The position numbers and the translations under genes are program-made. A stretch of 64,000 bases of DNA from Rhizobium sp. SEMIA4064 (lineage in GTDB: Bacteria; Pseudomonadota; Alphaproteobacteria; Rhizobiales; Rhizobiaceae). Shown here piece after piece: positions 54,177-63,732 of the stretch (position 1 is its first letter; each line of letters begins with the position of its first letter). Location of the stretch: the NCBI RefSeq assembly GCF_003025035.1, contig NZ_PYJN01000010.1, forward strand, positions 96,789 through 160,788, in the 5' to 3' direction. The notes beneath the pieces are model-generated. The model ran no database searches, was not told the origin of the DNA, and was given only the letters and a program-made list of their open reading frames with translations.

Positions 54177-56270
54177 CTAGATCTTACCGGCGACCTTGAT
54201 GGCGAAGCCATATTCGAAGGCGATTTCTTCCAGGCGCTGGAAGCGGCCCGAAGCGCCGCCATGGCCGGCATCCATGTTGGTTTTCAGAAGGATCGGCGCA
54301 TCGCCAGTGGTTTTGTCACGCAGCTTGGCAACCCACTTCGCCGGCTCCCAATAGGTGACGCGCGGATCGGTCAGGCCGCCGAGCGCCAGAATCGGCGGGT
54401 AGGGCTTCTCGCCGACATTGTCATAGGGGCTGTAGGCGGCGATCTGCTCGTATTCTTCCTTGCTGTCGATCGGATTGCCCCATTCCGGCCATTCCGGCGG
54501 CGTCAGCGGCAGCGTATCGTCCAGCATGGTGTTGAGCACATCGACGAAGGGCACGGCGGCGATAATGCCAGCGAATTTCTCCGGCGCCATGTTGGCGATG
54601 GCGCCCATCAGCATGCCACCGGCCGAGCCGCCCTCGGCGATGATCTTAGCGTAGGAGGTGAACTTCTCCTGATTCAAATAGTCGGCTGCGGCAATGAAGT
54701 CCTTGAAGGTATTGGTCTTCTTGTCCATCTTGCCGTCTTCGTACCAGGCAAAGCCCTTGTCCTTGCCGCCGCGGATATGGGCGATGGCATAGACGAAACC
54801 GCGGTCGGCGAGCGATAGGCAATTGGTGTTGAAGCCGGCGGGAATGGTGATGCCGTAGGCGCCATAACCATAGAGCAGGCAAGGCGCGGAGCCGTCGAGC
54901 GGTGTATCCTTGCGATAGAGCAGGGTCACCGGCACATGTTCGCCGTCCCAGGCGGGGGCGAAAACGCGGCGGGTGACGTAATCGTCCGGATTGTGGCCTG
55001 ACGGAACTTCCTGCGTCTTCAGCAGGGTGCGCTCGCGCGTCACCATGTTGTAGTCGTAGAGCTGGCTCGGCGTCGTCATCGAGGAATAGGAGAAGCGAAT
55101 GACGTCGGTGTCGTACTCGGCCGCACCCTGCAGGCCGAGCGAATAGGCTTCCTCATCGAAGGCGATGGCATGTTCTTCGCCGCTGCGGCGATCGCGGACG
55201 ATGATCCGCGGCAGGCCATCCTTGCGTTCCAGCCAGATGAGATGACGGGCATAGGCCATGTGATTGAGGATCAGCGTGCCCGGCTTGTGGACCACGACAT
55301 CGCGCCAGTTTTCTTTAGCCGGCTTGTCGACCGGCGTTTCCATGATCTTGAAATCCTTGGCATCGCCGTCATTGGTGAGGATGTAGAAGACATCGCCGCC
55401 TTCCGCCATTTCATACTCGATTCCGGTGTCGCGCGCGGCCACCAGCTTCGGCTCGGCCATAAGATCCGAGGTCGGAATGATGCGGTATTCACTGGTCTCG
55501 TGATCGTGGATGTCGATGAAAATATAGTCATCCAGCAGCGAGCCACCGACACCCATGAAGAAGCCGGAATCCTCCTCTTCATAGACCAGCCGGTCTTCCG
55601 ATTGCGGTGTGCCGACGACGTGATGGAAGATTTTCGAAGGACGATGGTTCTCGTCCTGCAGTGTATAGAAAAAGCTCTTGCCGTCGGGCGCCCAGACACC
55701 GCCGCCGCCGGTGTTTTCGATCACGTCGGCGAGATCTTCGCCGGTTTCCAGATTGCGGACCTTCAGCGTGAAATATTCCGAGCCCTTGTCGTCATAGCCC
55801 CAGATGCCGTGGCTATGATCCGTGGAATGGTCGATGCCGGAGAGGCGGAAATAGGATTTTCCCTCGTTTTCCTTATCGCCGTTCAAAAGGAGCTTGCGCT
55901 CGCCGCCATTGCGCGCCTCGCGGAAGTAATGCGGCTGCTCGCCGCCGGTGACATAGAGCGTGCCGTAGGCAAAAGGCCCGTCCTTGACCGGCACGGAGCT
56001 GTCATCTTCCTTGATACGGCCTTTCATTTCGGCAAAGAGCGCTTTCTGCAGCTCTTTCGTATCCGCCATGGCCGCATTCATATAGGCGTTCTCGGCCTCC
56101 AGATACGCGCGTATTTCCGGATCGAGAATCTTGGTGTCCTTGAACATCGCCTGCCAATTGTCGGCGCGCAGCCAGGCGTAATCGTCGCTGCGGCTGATGC
56201 CGTGGCGCGTATCCGTGACTGGTTTTTTTGCAGCGGCGGGCGGGGTGGGGAGGTTCTTGAATGCAGACAC
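54177..56270 (-). CDS. ptrB: Oligopeptidase B (S9 peptidase)
   Basis: This 697-residue serine peptidase cleaves peptides after basic residues. The N-terminal beta-propeller covers about 1-410 (VTDTRHGISRSDDYAWLR, YTLQDENHRPSKIFHHVVGT). The C-terminal alpha/beta-hydrolase has PCLLYGYGAYGITIPAGFN, the nucleophile region AEGGSAGGMLMGA and the catalytic histidine in MDAGHGGASGRFQ. Length is normal. The enzyme is likely cytoplasmic, as no signal is present. Specificity for basic residues is inferred from the family. Confidence 0.93.
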   Translation of the reverse strand: MSAFKNLPTPPAAAKKPVTDTRHGISRSDDYAWLRADNWQAMFKDTKILDPEIRAYLEAENAYMNAAMADTKELQKALFAEMKGRIKEDDSSVPVKDGPFAYGTLYVTGGEQPHYFREARNGGERKLLLNGDKENEGKSYFRLSGIDHSTDHSHGIWGYDDKGSEYFTLKVRNLETGEDLADVIENTGGGGVWAPDGKSFFYTLQDENHRPSKIFHHVVGTPQSEDRLVYEEEDSGFFMGVGGSLLDDYIFIDIHDHETSEYRIIPTSDLMAEPKLVAARDTGIEYEMAEGGDVFYILTNDGDAKDFKIMETPVDKPAKENWRDVVVHKPGTLILNHMAYARHLIWLERKDGLPRIIVRDRRSGEEHAIAFDEEAYSLGLQGAAEYDTDVIRFSYSSMTTPSQLYDYNMVTRERTLLKTQEVPSGHNPDDYVTRRVFAPAWDGEHVPVTLLYRKDTPLDGSAPCLLYGYGAYGITIPAGFNTNCLSLADRGFVYAIAHIRGGKDKGFAWYEDGKMDKKTNTFKDFIAAADYLNQEKFTSYAKIIAEGGSAGGMLMGAIANMAPEKFAGIIAAVPFVDVLNTMLDDTLPLTPPEWPEWGNPIDSKEEYEQIAAYSPYDNVGEKPYPPILALGGLTDPRVTYWEPAKWVAKLRDKTTGDAPILLKTNMDAGHGGASGRFQRLEEIAFEYGFAIKVAGKI

Positions 56271-56553
56271 GAGCAGGCTTTCTCCGGGATCAAAGTCGGA
56301 TATGAGGTGAAGAAGAGATAGAGGGCGCTTGGCCGGGGTTCAAGCGGCAATTGCCCGCTCAAGCCTCGAGCAAGCGGATGACAATAAGCTTGGATCTAGC
56401 TGATGGAGTCAGAAGAGCTCGCCCAGACTGCCTTGATGTGACCACATTCTTTAACGAAGTCCGCGTATGTTGCGTCGATAATAAGGCGGCCTTATCGCTT
56501 TTCTGGTCGAACAGACGCTTCCCAGCCCGCAGTTAAGCAAGGGATCGGTCTTC

Positions 56554-56943
56554 ATGCTGAAATTCATCGCCATTCTCATCCCGTTGGCAGCCATCGCGAC
56601 GTCCGCTTTTGCCGTGGATGCGACCATGAAGAAGGAATTGGAGAAGCTCGATCCTTCCGAGCGGATGGAGCAGACCTGCGATGCTGAGGCAATGAAACGA
56701 ATCAGCACAGAGAAGGCCGGCTTCAAGCCCGACAAGGTCATCGCCTATACGTTCAGCGACCCTGATATGTCTCCGGACTCGATGAATGCTCCTGGCGCGG
56801 TCTTTCGCAGCAAGGGAGACTGGTATCATCTCTCCTATAAGTGCACGACCGGCCCGCAGCATATCGATGTGCGGGGCCTGAGCTACGAAATCGGCGAGAA
56901 AGTGCCGCGCGAGAGCTGGCCAAAATACTATCTCTACAATTGA
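56554..56943 (+). CDS. DUF930 secreted protein
   Basis: This 129-residue protein has an N-terminal signal, LKFIAILIPLAAIATSAFA, and the DUF930 pattern KLDPSERMEQTCDAEAMKRI followed by FKPDKVIAYTFSDPDM. Two cysteines (QTCDAE, SYKCTTG) may form a disulfide. Family function is unknown; it is common in rhizobia. It is convergent with cbpM. Confidence 0.85.
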   Translation: MLKFIAILIPLAAIATSAFAVDATMKKELEKLDPSERMEQTCDAEAMKRISTEKAGFKPDKVIAYTFSDPDMSPDSMNAPGAVFRSKGDWYHLSYKCTTGPQHIDVRGLSYEIGEKVPRESWPKYYLYN

Positions 56944-56948
56944 TGCCG

Positions 56949-57281
56949 TCAGCGCCGTCTTTGGCGTTCCAGCCGGTAGAGTTCGGAGAGAACATGCTCC
57001 TGCACATCGGGACTCTGATGACAGACGGCGTCCGTCAGGTCGCGTAGCGTCCCCCTGAGCCCATGGAGCTGATCCACCAGATCCATGACCAGATCGACAC
57101 CGGGCTCGTTGACGCCCATCGCGTTGACCAGATCTAGGATCAACTGCCCCCGCGCCAGATCGGCTTCGCGAAAATGCCGGCCTTCACCGGTCGTTTCGGG
57201 GACGAGCCAGCCCTGTTCAATCCAGACCTCCAGCACCGTATTGTCTATTTCGAGGCGCAAACGAAACTCGCTCTCGTTCAT
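56949..57281 (-). CDS. cbpM: CbpM, modulator of the CbpA co-chaperone
   Basis: This 110-residue protein has the CbpM pattern: an N-terminal MerR-like region (LEVWIEQGWLVPETTGEGRH, FREADLARGQLILDL) and a helical middle (GVDLVMDLVDQLHGLRGTLR). CbpM binds CbpA and inhibits its co-chaperone and DNA-binding functions. It follows cbpA by three bases on the same strand, so the pair is an operon. Confidence 0.88.
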   Translation of the reverse strand: MNESEFRLRLEIDNTVLEVWIEQGWLVPETTGEGRHFREADLARGQLILDLVNAMGVNEPGVDLVMDLVDQLHGLRGTLRDLTDAVCHQSPDVQEHVLSELYRLERQRRR

Positions 57282-57284
57282 AGC

Positions 57285-58196
57285 TCAGCCTCCCATGGTC
57301 TTTCTGGGATCATGCGTCTTGCCGCCCTGCCATTCGGAAACAAAAGCCGTCAGCTCCGCATCCGGCGCGTCCGGCAAGACGATCTTCAACGAAACATAGG
57401 CATCGCCGTTGTCCTTGCCATGCACCGGCACGCCTTTGCCCTTCAGCCGCAAAACCTTGCCGGTGTTGGAGTTCGGTTGAAGGGTAATAGTGACCGGACC
57501 GGACGGCGTGGGCACGCGGACTTTGCCGCCGAGCACCGCCTCCGCAAGCGAAATCGGCAGTTCAAATCTAATATCGTTGCCGTCCCGAACGAAGAAGCGG
57601 TGCGGGCGCACATGCACCTCTATCAGCGCATCCCCGGAGGCGCCGCCGCCGAAACCGGGGTCGCCCTTGCCGCGGAGGCGCAGCGTCTGCCCGTCGCGGG
57701 TTCCCGCCGGTATCTGCACGTCGAGCGCCGGTCCGTCCGGCAGATTGATCTGCTTTTTCGTGCCGTTGATGGCGTCGAGAAAGTCGACCTCCATGGAATA
57801 GTGGCGATCCTGACCCTGCATTCCGGATTGGCCTCGGCTGCGACGTGAGAAGAAGCTGGAAAGTATATCGTCGGTATCCCCGAAATCGGCGAAACCACCC
57901 GTGTTGCGATAGGGGCCGCGCTGGCCTTCGTTCGCCGCGTAGTCGCGATAATAGCTGCGTGGCGGCTTCTCCGCGCCGGTGTTGTCGATCTCGCCGCGGT
58001 CGAAGCGCACGCGCTTCTCCTCGTCGCCGAGGATGCCGTAGGCCGCGGAGACTTCCTTGAATTTATCCTCGGCCTGTTTGTCGCCGGGGTTCAGATCGGG
58101 ATGCAGCTTTTTCGCAAGCTTGCGATAGGCGCTTTGAATGTCTTTTTGCGGGGCGTCCCGCTTTACGCCCAGAATATCGTAGGGATCACGGCTCAT
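57285..58196 (-). CDS. cbpA: CbpA, DnaJ-like co-chaperone / curved-DNA-binding protein
   Basis: This 303-residue protein has an N-terminal J-domain with the HPD motif (SAYRKLAKKLHPDLNPGDK), a glycine-rich linker and a C-terminal DnaJ-type substrate-binding region (GDPGFGGGASGDALIEVHVR, GNDIRFELPISLAEAVLGG). It lacks the zinc finger of DnaJ, as expected for CbpA. It stimulates DnaK and may bind curved DNA. The downstream cbpM confirms the identity. Confidence 0.92.
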   Translation of the reverse strand: MSRDPYDILGVKRDAPQKDIQSAYRKLAKKLHPDLNPGDKQAEDKFKEVSAAYGILGDEEKRVRFDRGEIDNTGAEKPPRSYYRDYAANEGQRGPYRNTGGFADFGDTDDILSSFFSRRSRGQSGMQGQDRHYSMEVDFLDAINGTKKQINLPDGPALDVQIPAGTRDGQTLRLRGKGDPGFGGGASGDALIEVHVRPHRFFVRDGNDIRFELPISLAEAVLGGKVRVPTPSGPVTITLQPNSNTGKVLRLKGKGVPVHGKDNGDAYVSLKIVLPDAPDAELTAFVSEWQGGKTHDPRKTMGG

Positions 58197-58469
58197 GAAT
58201 GTTTCCCTTTGGGAGCACAGGAAAATACGCAGATAGTGATAGGCAGGCGTGGTATCAATCGTAGCATAAATGATGGCATGTCGTGCCGGCGATTGCGGCA
58301 GAATGGCCGTTGCCGCATTTGTGATGGGGAATGGGCGGTGTTATGGGCAAGCCGCCATATTTCCGTCGCCTTGCCGGACGATGGCGGGCACAGCGTCAAG
58401 GAGCTTGTGGCAATCATGCACCTTTTCCGAACAGACTTCATTTCATTCGATCCGACCGGTGGCTGCCTG

Positions 58470-59264
58470 ATGAACCGTTTTCTGCTGACGTCTGCATTCC
58501 TGCTCGCCGCTGTTCCGGCCGCTTTTGCCGCCGAGCCCACGGCGAAGCCGGTCGTCTGGCCGCAACTTCCGCCGAAGGCAGCGGCTTCGAACGTCAAGTT
58601 GGTCGAGCCCCATCTGCACGTCAATCGCGCCGGTAAGGGCGCACCGCGCATAGCCCTGACCTTCGACGCCTGCATGGGCAAGACCGATCCGCGCATTCTC
58701 AGCACATTGGTCGATCACCATATCCCGGCGACGATCTTCGTTACCGCTCGCTGGCTGCGCAGCAACCCCGAAACGCTTGCCGTCTTCCTCGCTCATCCCG
58801 ACATTTTCGAACTTGAAGATCACGGCCAGAACCACATTCCCGCGGTCGATATCCCAATGGCGGTCTATGGCATTCCCGCTGCCGGTTCGCCGCAGGCGGT
58901 CGCGCAGGAGGTCAAAGGCGGTGCCGATGCCATGATCGCCGCCGGCATTCCTCAGCCGCATTGGTTCCGAGGCGCGACGGCAAAATATAGCCTCTCGGCC
59001 ATCGCTCAGATTCGCGGCATGGGCTATCGCATTGCCGGCTATTCCGTGAATGGCGACAGCGGCTCGCTGCTGCCGGCCAAGATGGTGGAAAAACAATATG
59101 CCTCTGCCAAGGACGGCGACGTCATAATCTCGCATATCAACCAGCCGACCCATGCCGCCGGTGAAGGTGTCGCCGCGAGCATCCTGGCGCTGAAGGCCAA
59201 GGGCGTGCAGTTCGTTCGCCTACAGGATATTCCCGAGCAGGGGGATGACGATACGACGAACTGA
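58470..59264 (+). CDS. Exported polysaccharide deacetylase-like protein
   Basis: This protein of about 264 residues starts with a Sec signal, NRFLLTSAFLLAAVPAAFA. The NodB-type fold is shown by IALTFDACMGKTDPRIL (catalytic aspartate and metal ligand), EDHGQNHIPAV with the HxxxH metal pair, and later HWFRGATAKYS and DVIISHINQPTHA. It probably deacetylates a cell-envelope or secreted polymer. The ATG at 58470 gives the signal; the open frame from 58101 does not. It stands alone between cbpA and an opposing permease. Confidence 0.88.
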   Translation: MNRFLLTSAFLLAAVPAAFAAEPTAKPVVWPQLPPKAAASNVKLVEPHLHVNRAGKGAPRIALTFDACMGKTDPRILSTLVDHHIPATIFVTARWLRSNPETLAVFLAHPDIFELEDHGQNHIPAVDIPMAVYGIPAAGSPQAVAQEVKGGADAMIAAGIPQPHWFRGATAKYSLSAIAQIRGMGYRIAGYSVNGDSGSLLPAKMVEKQYASAKDGDVIISHINQPTHAAGEGVAASILALKAKGVQFVRLQDIPEQGDDDTTN

Positions 59265-59298
59265 GGCGGTTCGGTCTCAGCGCCGATCGCTGACGCGG

Positions 59299-60471
59299 TC
59301 ACTCCGGTAATTGCGGCTGCACCTTTTCGTCCAAGAACAACTCGTTGACCACGGTCATGACGATCAGCGACAGCGGCAGCGCGAGCATCGCGCCGACAGC
59401 ACCCCACATCCAGGTCCAGAAGATAATCGCCAGGAAAACGATGAATGGATTGAGTTCCCATTGCCGACCCATGACTGCCGGGAAAACCAGATTTTCCACG
59501 GTGAGATGGACGGAGAAGAAGGCGACGGCCGGGGCGAGACCGAAGATGATATCGTCATGGGTGATGATGCCGGCGATCGCCAGCGCGATCGTTACCGTCG
59601 TGATGCCGACGAACGGGACGAAGCTGGAGAGAAAGGCGAAGATGCCCCAGAGAACCGGCGCGCTCATGCCGCCGACATAGGCAATGATCGTCATCACGAC
59701 GCCGAGGCCGGCATAGATCAGCGCGGCCGTCGCAAAGTAGAAGCCGAGCACTTGCTCGACCGCATTGATGATGCGGATTGCCGCCAGCCGCGATGTTCTG
59801 GTGGAGAAGGTCAAGATGATCGTCTTGCGCAGGCTGATGCGGCCGGCAAGGAACAGCAGCAGCGCCGCAAAAAACAGCAGGCCCTGGACGATGGCGGGCG
59901 TCAGGCTATTGGCGAGGATGTGCAGGACGTTGGCGCTGTTTTCGAGCAGCACATTGATCGACATCGGCCCGCTTTCAAAGGTCTGCGGCGTGATGTGTAA
60001 CCACTTGATCCGTTCGAGATAGGGCATCAGCCGATCGACGGTGCGTTGGAAAAAGTCAGGCCCTTCCTGGGCAAGCGTCGCCATAGGCCCGGCGAGCGAA
60101 TTGATGATCAGGAAGATGACCAGCGCCACCGCCGATGACAGCAGAACGGCGTTAAGGATGCGCGGCACGCCAAGCTTGCTCAGTCTTTCCGCAGCCAGCC
60201 CCAGGATCATGCCGACGACCACGGCCAGCGTCACAGGAATGAGGATGATCGACATCATATAGACGCCGGCAAGCGCCAAGACGAGGAAGATGCCGATAAC
60301 CGCCCAGGCCGCGGCGACATCGAGCCCATCCTTCTGAACGGGTCTTTCTGATGAGGCTTTGTCCAACTGTTCGGTGTCCGCCCGTAACGCATCCACCCAG
60401 GCGCTGGAACGCCCTTCGCTTGCCGCCGCAAGTCTGCGCGCCTGTTTGCGTATGCCGTTGGCGATATCCAT
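59299..60471 (-). CDS. AI-2E (PerM) family transporter
   Basis: This 390-residue protein has about seven to eight membrane segments, including AAWAVIGIFLVLALAGVYMM and SSAVALVIFLIINSLAGPMA, and the family segment APVLWGIFAFLSSFVPFVGI followed by VENLVFPAVMGRQWELNPFI. Members include TqsA-like AI-2 exporters and Na+/H+ antiporter relatives. An N-terminal cytoplasmic stretch of about 55 residues is present. It is upstream-separated from the VOC gene by a terminator. Substrate unknown. Confidence 0.9.
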   Translation of the reverse strand: MDIANGIRKQARRLAAASEGRSSAWVDALRADTEQLDKASSERPVQKDGLDVAAAWAVIGIFLVLALAGVYMMSIILIPVTLAVVVGMILGLAAERLSKLGVPRILNAVLLSSAVALVIFLIINSLAGPMATLAQEGPDFFQRTVDRLMPYLERIKWLHITPQTFESGPMSINVLLENSANVLHILANSLTPAIVQGLLFFAALLLFLAGRISLRKTIILTFSTRTSRLAAIRIINAVEQVLGFYFATAALIYAGLGVVMTIIAYVGGMSAPVLWGIFAFLSSFVPFVGITTVTIALAIAGIITHDDIIFGLAPAVAFFSVHLTVENLVFPAVMGRQWELNPFIVFLAIIFWTWMWGAVGAMLALPLSLIVMTVVNELFLDEKVQPQLPE

Positions 60472-60516
60472 CCCCGAACCCGTCGCGCGAAACCCATTGC
60501 CTCGATACGCAAACGC

Positions 60517-60550
60517 GAAAGGCCCGTCCTGGTTCCAGAACGGGCCTTTC
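60517..60550 (-). terminator. Hairpin downstream of the VOC gene
   Basis: GAAAGGCCCGT (60517-60527) pairs perfectly with ACGGGCCTTTC (60540-60550), and the loop itself contains CTGG/CCAG. It lies 21 bases after the stop of the minus-strand VOC gene and ahead of the permease gene, so it probably separates the two transcripts. Confidence 0.75.
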
Positions 60551-60571
60551 GGTAGGCTTCGGGACAGGGGG

Positions 60572-61438
60572 TCAGGCGATCAAATTCAGCCCGATGCCCC
60601 AGGGATCACGCAGCGAAACGCCGCCGTCACGCTTTTCCGTCTTGATCTGATGCAGATCGAGTGCGGCGACGGCCTTGTCGAGCGCGTCCTTGTCGTTGAA
60701 ACGCAACGTGTAGTCGGAAAGGCCGGTCATATCTTCGGACCGGACGCCGGCGCCGCGGCTGTTCCAGGTATTGGCGCCGAGATGATGGTGATAGCCGCCG
60801 GTTGCGAGGAAGGTCGCGCCGGGATAGCGCGCCGCCATTACCTGCATTCCCAGCACATCGCGATAGAAGGCATTCGCTTCCGCGACGTCGCCGACCTGCA
60901 AATGGATATGGCCGATCGCCGAACCCTCGGCCATCCCGTCCCAGCGATCCTGCGGTGCGCTTTCGTAAAGTTTCTGCAAATCGAGGCGCAGCGTTGCCAT
61001 TTCGACTGTGCCGTCGCTGTGGAATTTCCACTGCTCGTGCGGCCGGTCTGCATAGATCTCGATGCCGTTGCCCTCGGGATCGGAAAGGTAGATTGCCTCG
61101 CTGACGATATGGTCGGAGGCGCCTTCGAGGGCGACGCCATTATGCGCCGCGTGGCGCAGCCAACGGGCAAGCTCGACGCGATCGGGCATCAGGAAGGCGG
61201 TATGGAAAAGGCCTGCGGCCGTTTGCGGCGCTCGTTTAGCCGCGCGATCGGTCGTCAGAGTCAAAAGCGGCTGACCGGCAACGCCCAGCACCTCGCCGCT
61301 GGCTGTCTTTTCAATGACCTTCAGGCCCAGCATGTTCTGATAAAAGCGCGACACCAGCGCCAGGTCGGTGACGACAAGATGCGACTGGCCGACATAGGCG
61401 GGGCGCGTCAGTGCATAGGAGGGAGCGGTTTCGGTCAT
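60572..61438 (-). CDS. VOC-family ring-cleavage dioxygenase-like protein
   Basis: This 288-residue protein has two vicinal-oxygen-chelate domains. The first covers about 10-130 (VGQSHLVVTDLALVSRFYQN ... YLSDPEGNGIEIYADRPHEQ) and the second about 170-288 (IGHIHLQVGDVAEANAFYRD, FLATGGYHHHLGANTWNSRG, SLRDPWGIGLNLIA). The first-domain HLVV histidine, the HHH region and the final acidic site fit an extradiol dioxygenase of the CatE type. The substrate is not evident and no aromatic pathway genes are near. Divergent from the hemolysin-III gene. Confidence 0.85.
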   Translation of the reverse strand: MTETAPSYALTRPAYVGQSHLVVTDLALVSRFYQNMLGLKVIEKTASGEVLGVAGQPLLTLTTDRAAKRAPQTAAGLFHTAFLMPDRVELARWLRHAAHNGVALEGASDHIVSEAIYLSDPEGNGIEIYADRPHEQWKFHSDGTVEMATLRLDLQKLYESAPQDRWDGMAEGSAIGHIHLQVGDVAEANAFYRDVLGMQVMAARYPGATFLATGGYHHHLGANTWNSRGAGVRSEDMTGLSDYTLRFNDKDALDKAVAALDLHQIKTEKRDGGVSLRDPWGIGLNLIA

Positions 61439-61757
61439 GCGGGTATTCCAACCTCAATGTTTTGCAGGAGAGCAACCGGTGCGGCGACGAAAACGCCGCC
61501 AATGGCAGGCCTCAGAGCTTTCGCCGGTTGATGTGCCTCTTCAGAATCTCTGGCCCGCTGTACTTGAGCTAGATATGGCGGATTCTGATTGTTCACAGAA
61601 GATCAGAAATTGCGGATTGAGCGTTCGCTGTCCGTTGACAGCCGCGTGATGGTCCTCTCGCCATTCACGAAGATTTACCTATATGCGCATTCCACCCAGT
61701 TGTCTCCATCCGCCCGAGGTGAGACGATCAACGTTAGCGCGACCAATGGGAGCACGC
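61439..61757. other. Gene-free intergenic region, about 320 bases
   Basis: This stretch separates the divergent VOC and hemolysin-III genes. Short open frames cross it, but none has a ribosome site and a recognisable product. It presumably holds both promoters; no clear dyad or hairpin was seen. Confidence 0.5.
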
Positions 61758-62426
61758 ATGCCCGAATTCAGAGGGATCCGTTGGGCCTATGACCGATATG
61801 AAGTGATCGTTGACAGCATCGTCAACGGGATCGGCGTGGTCTTGGCTTTGATCGGCTCGACCGTGTTGATCTTCTATGCGACGGTATGGAGTTCCTACGG
61901 CGAGATTGCCGCGGCCTGGATCTATGGCGTCGGCCTCGTTCTGACCCTGGCGATGTCCTTCGCCTACAATGTGTGGCCGGTGTCGCAGACGAAGTGGGTC
62001 CTGCGACGTTTCGATCATTCCGCCATCTTCGTCCTGATCGCCGCCACCTATACGCCGTTCCTGCAGCGTGGCGCCGACGATCCTTTGCTGTTTGCCATGC
62101 TGATTGCCATCTGGGTTTTCGCCGGACTCGGCATCATGCTGAAATGTGTTTTTCCGGGGCGGTATGACCGGCTGGCTATCCTGCTCTATCTCGCCATGGG
62201 CTGGAGCGGCGTGCTGGTGGCGAGACCCGTTGCCCTGCACATACCATTCGCGTCGATGCTGCTGATCATCATCGGCGGCGTCATCTATTCGCTGGGCGTG
62301 ATTTTCCACGTCTGGGAGAAGTTGCGTTTCCAGAACGCCATCTGGCACGGCTTCGTGCTTGCCGCCGCCGCCGTGCATTATTCGGCGGTGCTGACCTGTT
62401 TCAGCCTGTCACCGGAAAATTTTTGA
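61758..62426 (+). CDS. Hemolysin III / PAQR-type membrane protein
   Basis: This protein of about 222 residues has seven probable membrane segments and the family hallmarks FDHSAIFVLIAATYTPFLQR and IWHGFVLAAAAVHYSAVL, with the metal-binding histidines and aspartate of the PAQR/hemolysin-III fold. Despite the name, a hemolytic function is not implied; the family includes receptors and putative hydrolases. The ATG at 61758 follows GGGAGCACGC. The stop overlaps the end of the opposing gene by 26 bases. Confidence 0.88.
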   Translation: MPEFRGIRWAYDRYEVIVDSIVNGIGVVLALIGSTVLIFYATVWSSYGEIAAAWIYGVGLVLTLAMSFAYNVWPVSQTKWVLRRFDHSAIFVLIAATYTPFLQRGADDPLLFAMLIAIWVFAGLGIMLKCVFPGRYDRLAILLYLAMGWSGVLVARPVALHIPFASMLLIIIGGVIYSLGVIFHVWEKLRFQNAIWHGFVLAAAAVHYSAVLTCFSLSPENF

Positions 62427-62916
62427 CGATCTGTGTCGTTGTCGCGCACTTTATCGTCGAATGCAGGCTGCGCACCAGGCGCATGACGACGGCGTCAAAG
62501 CGCTGCATGTCCGTCTTGGGATAATCCATCTGGAAGAAGGCCGCGGCGCCATTGCAGAGAGCGACGCCGCGTACATAGACGATGCGGCCCTGTTTGGTGC
62601 CTGAGAAGCTGATGCCGTGCGAGGTCGATTTCGTATAGGAGATCTGCCAGCCATCATTCTTGGCGAGTGCGATGCGGGTATTCGCTTCGGTCGAGAAGTC
62701 GCCATCGAGGATATTGGTGCCGAAAACAAGCAGCCGCGCCGACTGATCGGTCGGCGCCAAGGTCATGCCATCGCCATTGTCCGAACGGGCCGAAAGGCGG
62801 AATTCCGGCGGCAGTTCAATCGTATAGCCGAACCGCGCATTGTCGTAGGACCACCAGTCGGTGGCCAACGCCGGCGCGGCGGAAAAGAGCAGGAGGGCGA
62901 TCAGGCGCGCGAGCAT
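62401..62916 (-). CDS. Secreted protein of unknown function
   Basis: This 171-residue protein has an N-terminal signal, LARLIALLLFSAAPALA, followed by DWWSYDNARFGYTIELPPEF. The rest is mostly beta-strand-like (TEANTRIALAKNDGWQISYT, GRIVYVRGVALCNGAAAFFQ). No family is recognised. Its 3' end overlaps the hemolysin-III gene by 26 bases tail to tail. Confidence 0.75.
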   Translation of the reverse strand: MLARLIALLLFSAAPALATDWWSYDNARFGYTIELPPEFRLSARSDNGDGMTLAPTDQSARLLVFGTNILDGDFSTEANTRIALAKNDGWQISYTKSTSHGISFSGTKQGRIVYVRGVALCNGAAAFFQMDYPKTDMQRFDAVVMRLVRSLHSTIKCATTTQIVKNFPVTG

Positions 62917-63121
62917 TGCGGTTTCCGGGAGGCGGGATCTGCAAACCAGCTATGAATAGCGCATTTTTCAGCAGAAATTCCATAGTGATTCTAGGAATGA
63001 TTAGAAAATAGCTTCAATTCGTTACGGTTTCATTGCGAGCCATGCAGGAATGGCAGATTTACTTCGTCAATATCGCGGAGTATGCCGCATCGGTATCTTA
63101 GAACAATTGGACGATGTGATT

Positions 63122-63628
63122 ATGGACCAAGCCGTGCTGCTTCGCGATGCCACCGAGGCTGATCTGCCTGCGATTTGTGAGATCTACAACGACGCGGTCT
63201 TGCACACGACGGCGATCTGGAATGACACGCTGGTCGACGTCGACAATCGGATTGAATGGCTCAAGGCGCGCAAGGCGAAGGGCTTTCCGGTCGTCGTTGC
63301 GGAGAAGGACGGCAAGGTCGCCGGCTATGCCTCCTATGGTGATTGGCGTGCCTTTGACGGTTATCGCCACACGGTCGAAAATTCCATCTATGTGGACAAG
63401 GATCATCGCGGCCTCGGGATCGGTGAAGGCCTGCTGCGCGAACTCGTCGCCCGTGCGGCTACCGGCAATGTCCACGTCATGATCGCCGCCATCGAGACCG
63501 GCAACGCCACCTCCATCCGCCTGCATGAAAAGCTTGGCTTCCGCATCGTTGGTCAGTTTTCAGAAGTCGGCACCAAGTTCGGTCGCTGGCTGGATCTGAC
63601 CTGCATGGAACTGCGCATAACGGTCTAA
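63122..63628 (+). CDS. GNAT N-acetyltransferase, phosphinothricin/methionine-sulfoximine type
   Basis: This protein of about 168 residues has the family segments VLLRDATEADLPAICEIYND, GFPVVVAEKDGKVAGYASYG, and VENSIYVDKDHRGLGIGEGL with the acetyl-CoA loop, followed by NATSIRLHEKLGFRIVGQFS. It resembles phosphinothricin or L-methionine sulfoximine acetyltransferases (Pat/MddA). The ATG at 63122 is the family-like start; the frame is open from 63050. Substrate in vivo is probably a methionine derivative. Confidence 0.9.
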   Translation: MDQAVLLRDATEADLPAICEIYNDAVLHTTAIWNDTLVDVDNRIEWLKARKAKGFPVVVAEKDGKVAGYASYGDWRAFDGYRHTVENSIYVDKDHRGLGIGEGLLRELVARAATGNVHVMIAAIETGNATSIRLHEKLGFRIVGQFSEVGTKFGRWLDLTCMELRITV

Positions 63629-63732
63629 GGCGTGAACTCATTAACGGTTGGCCGACTGGGAAGTGAGACAGCGCGAGCGGAGGGCCGACTTTTCGGATAA
63701 AGTTCTGTTTCCGATCATCTGAGGGCACTAAG

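Noticed and set aside
61589..61792. Short frames upstream of the hemolysin-III gene
   Set aside because: They lack ribosome sites and overlap the supported start at 61758.
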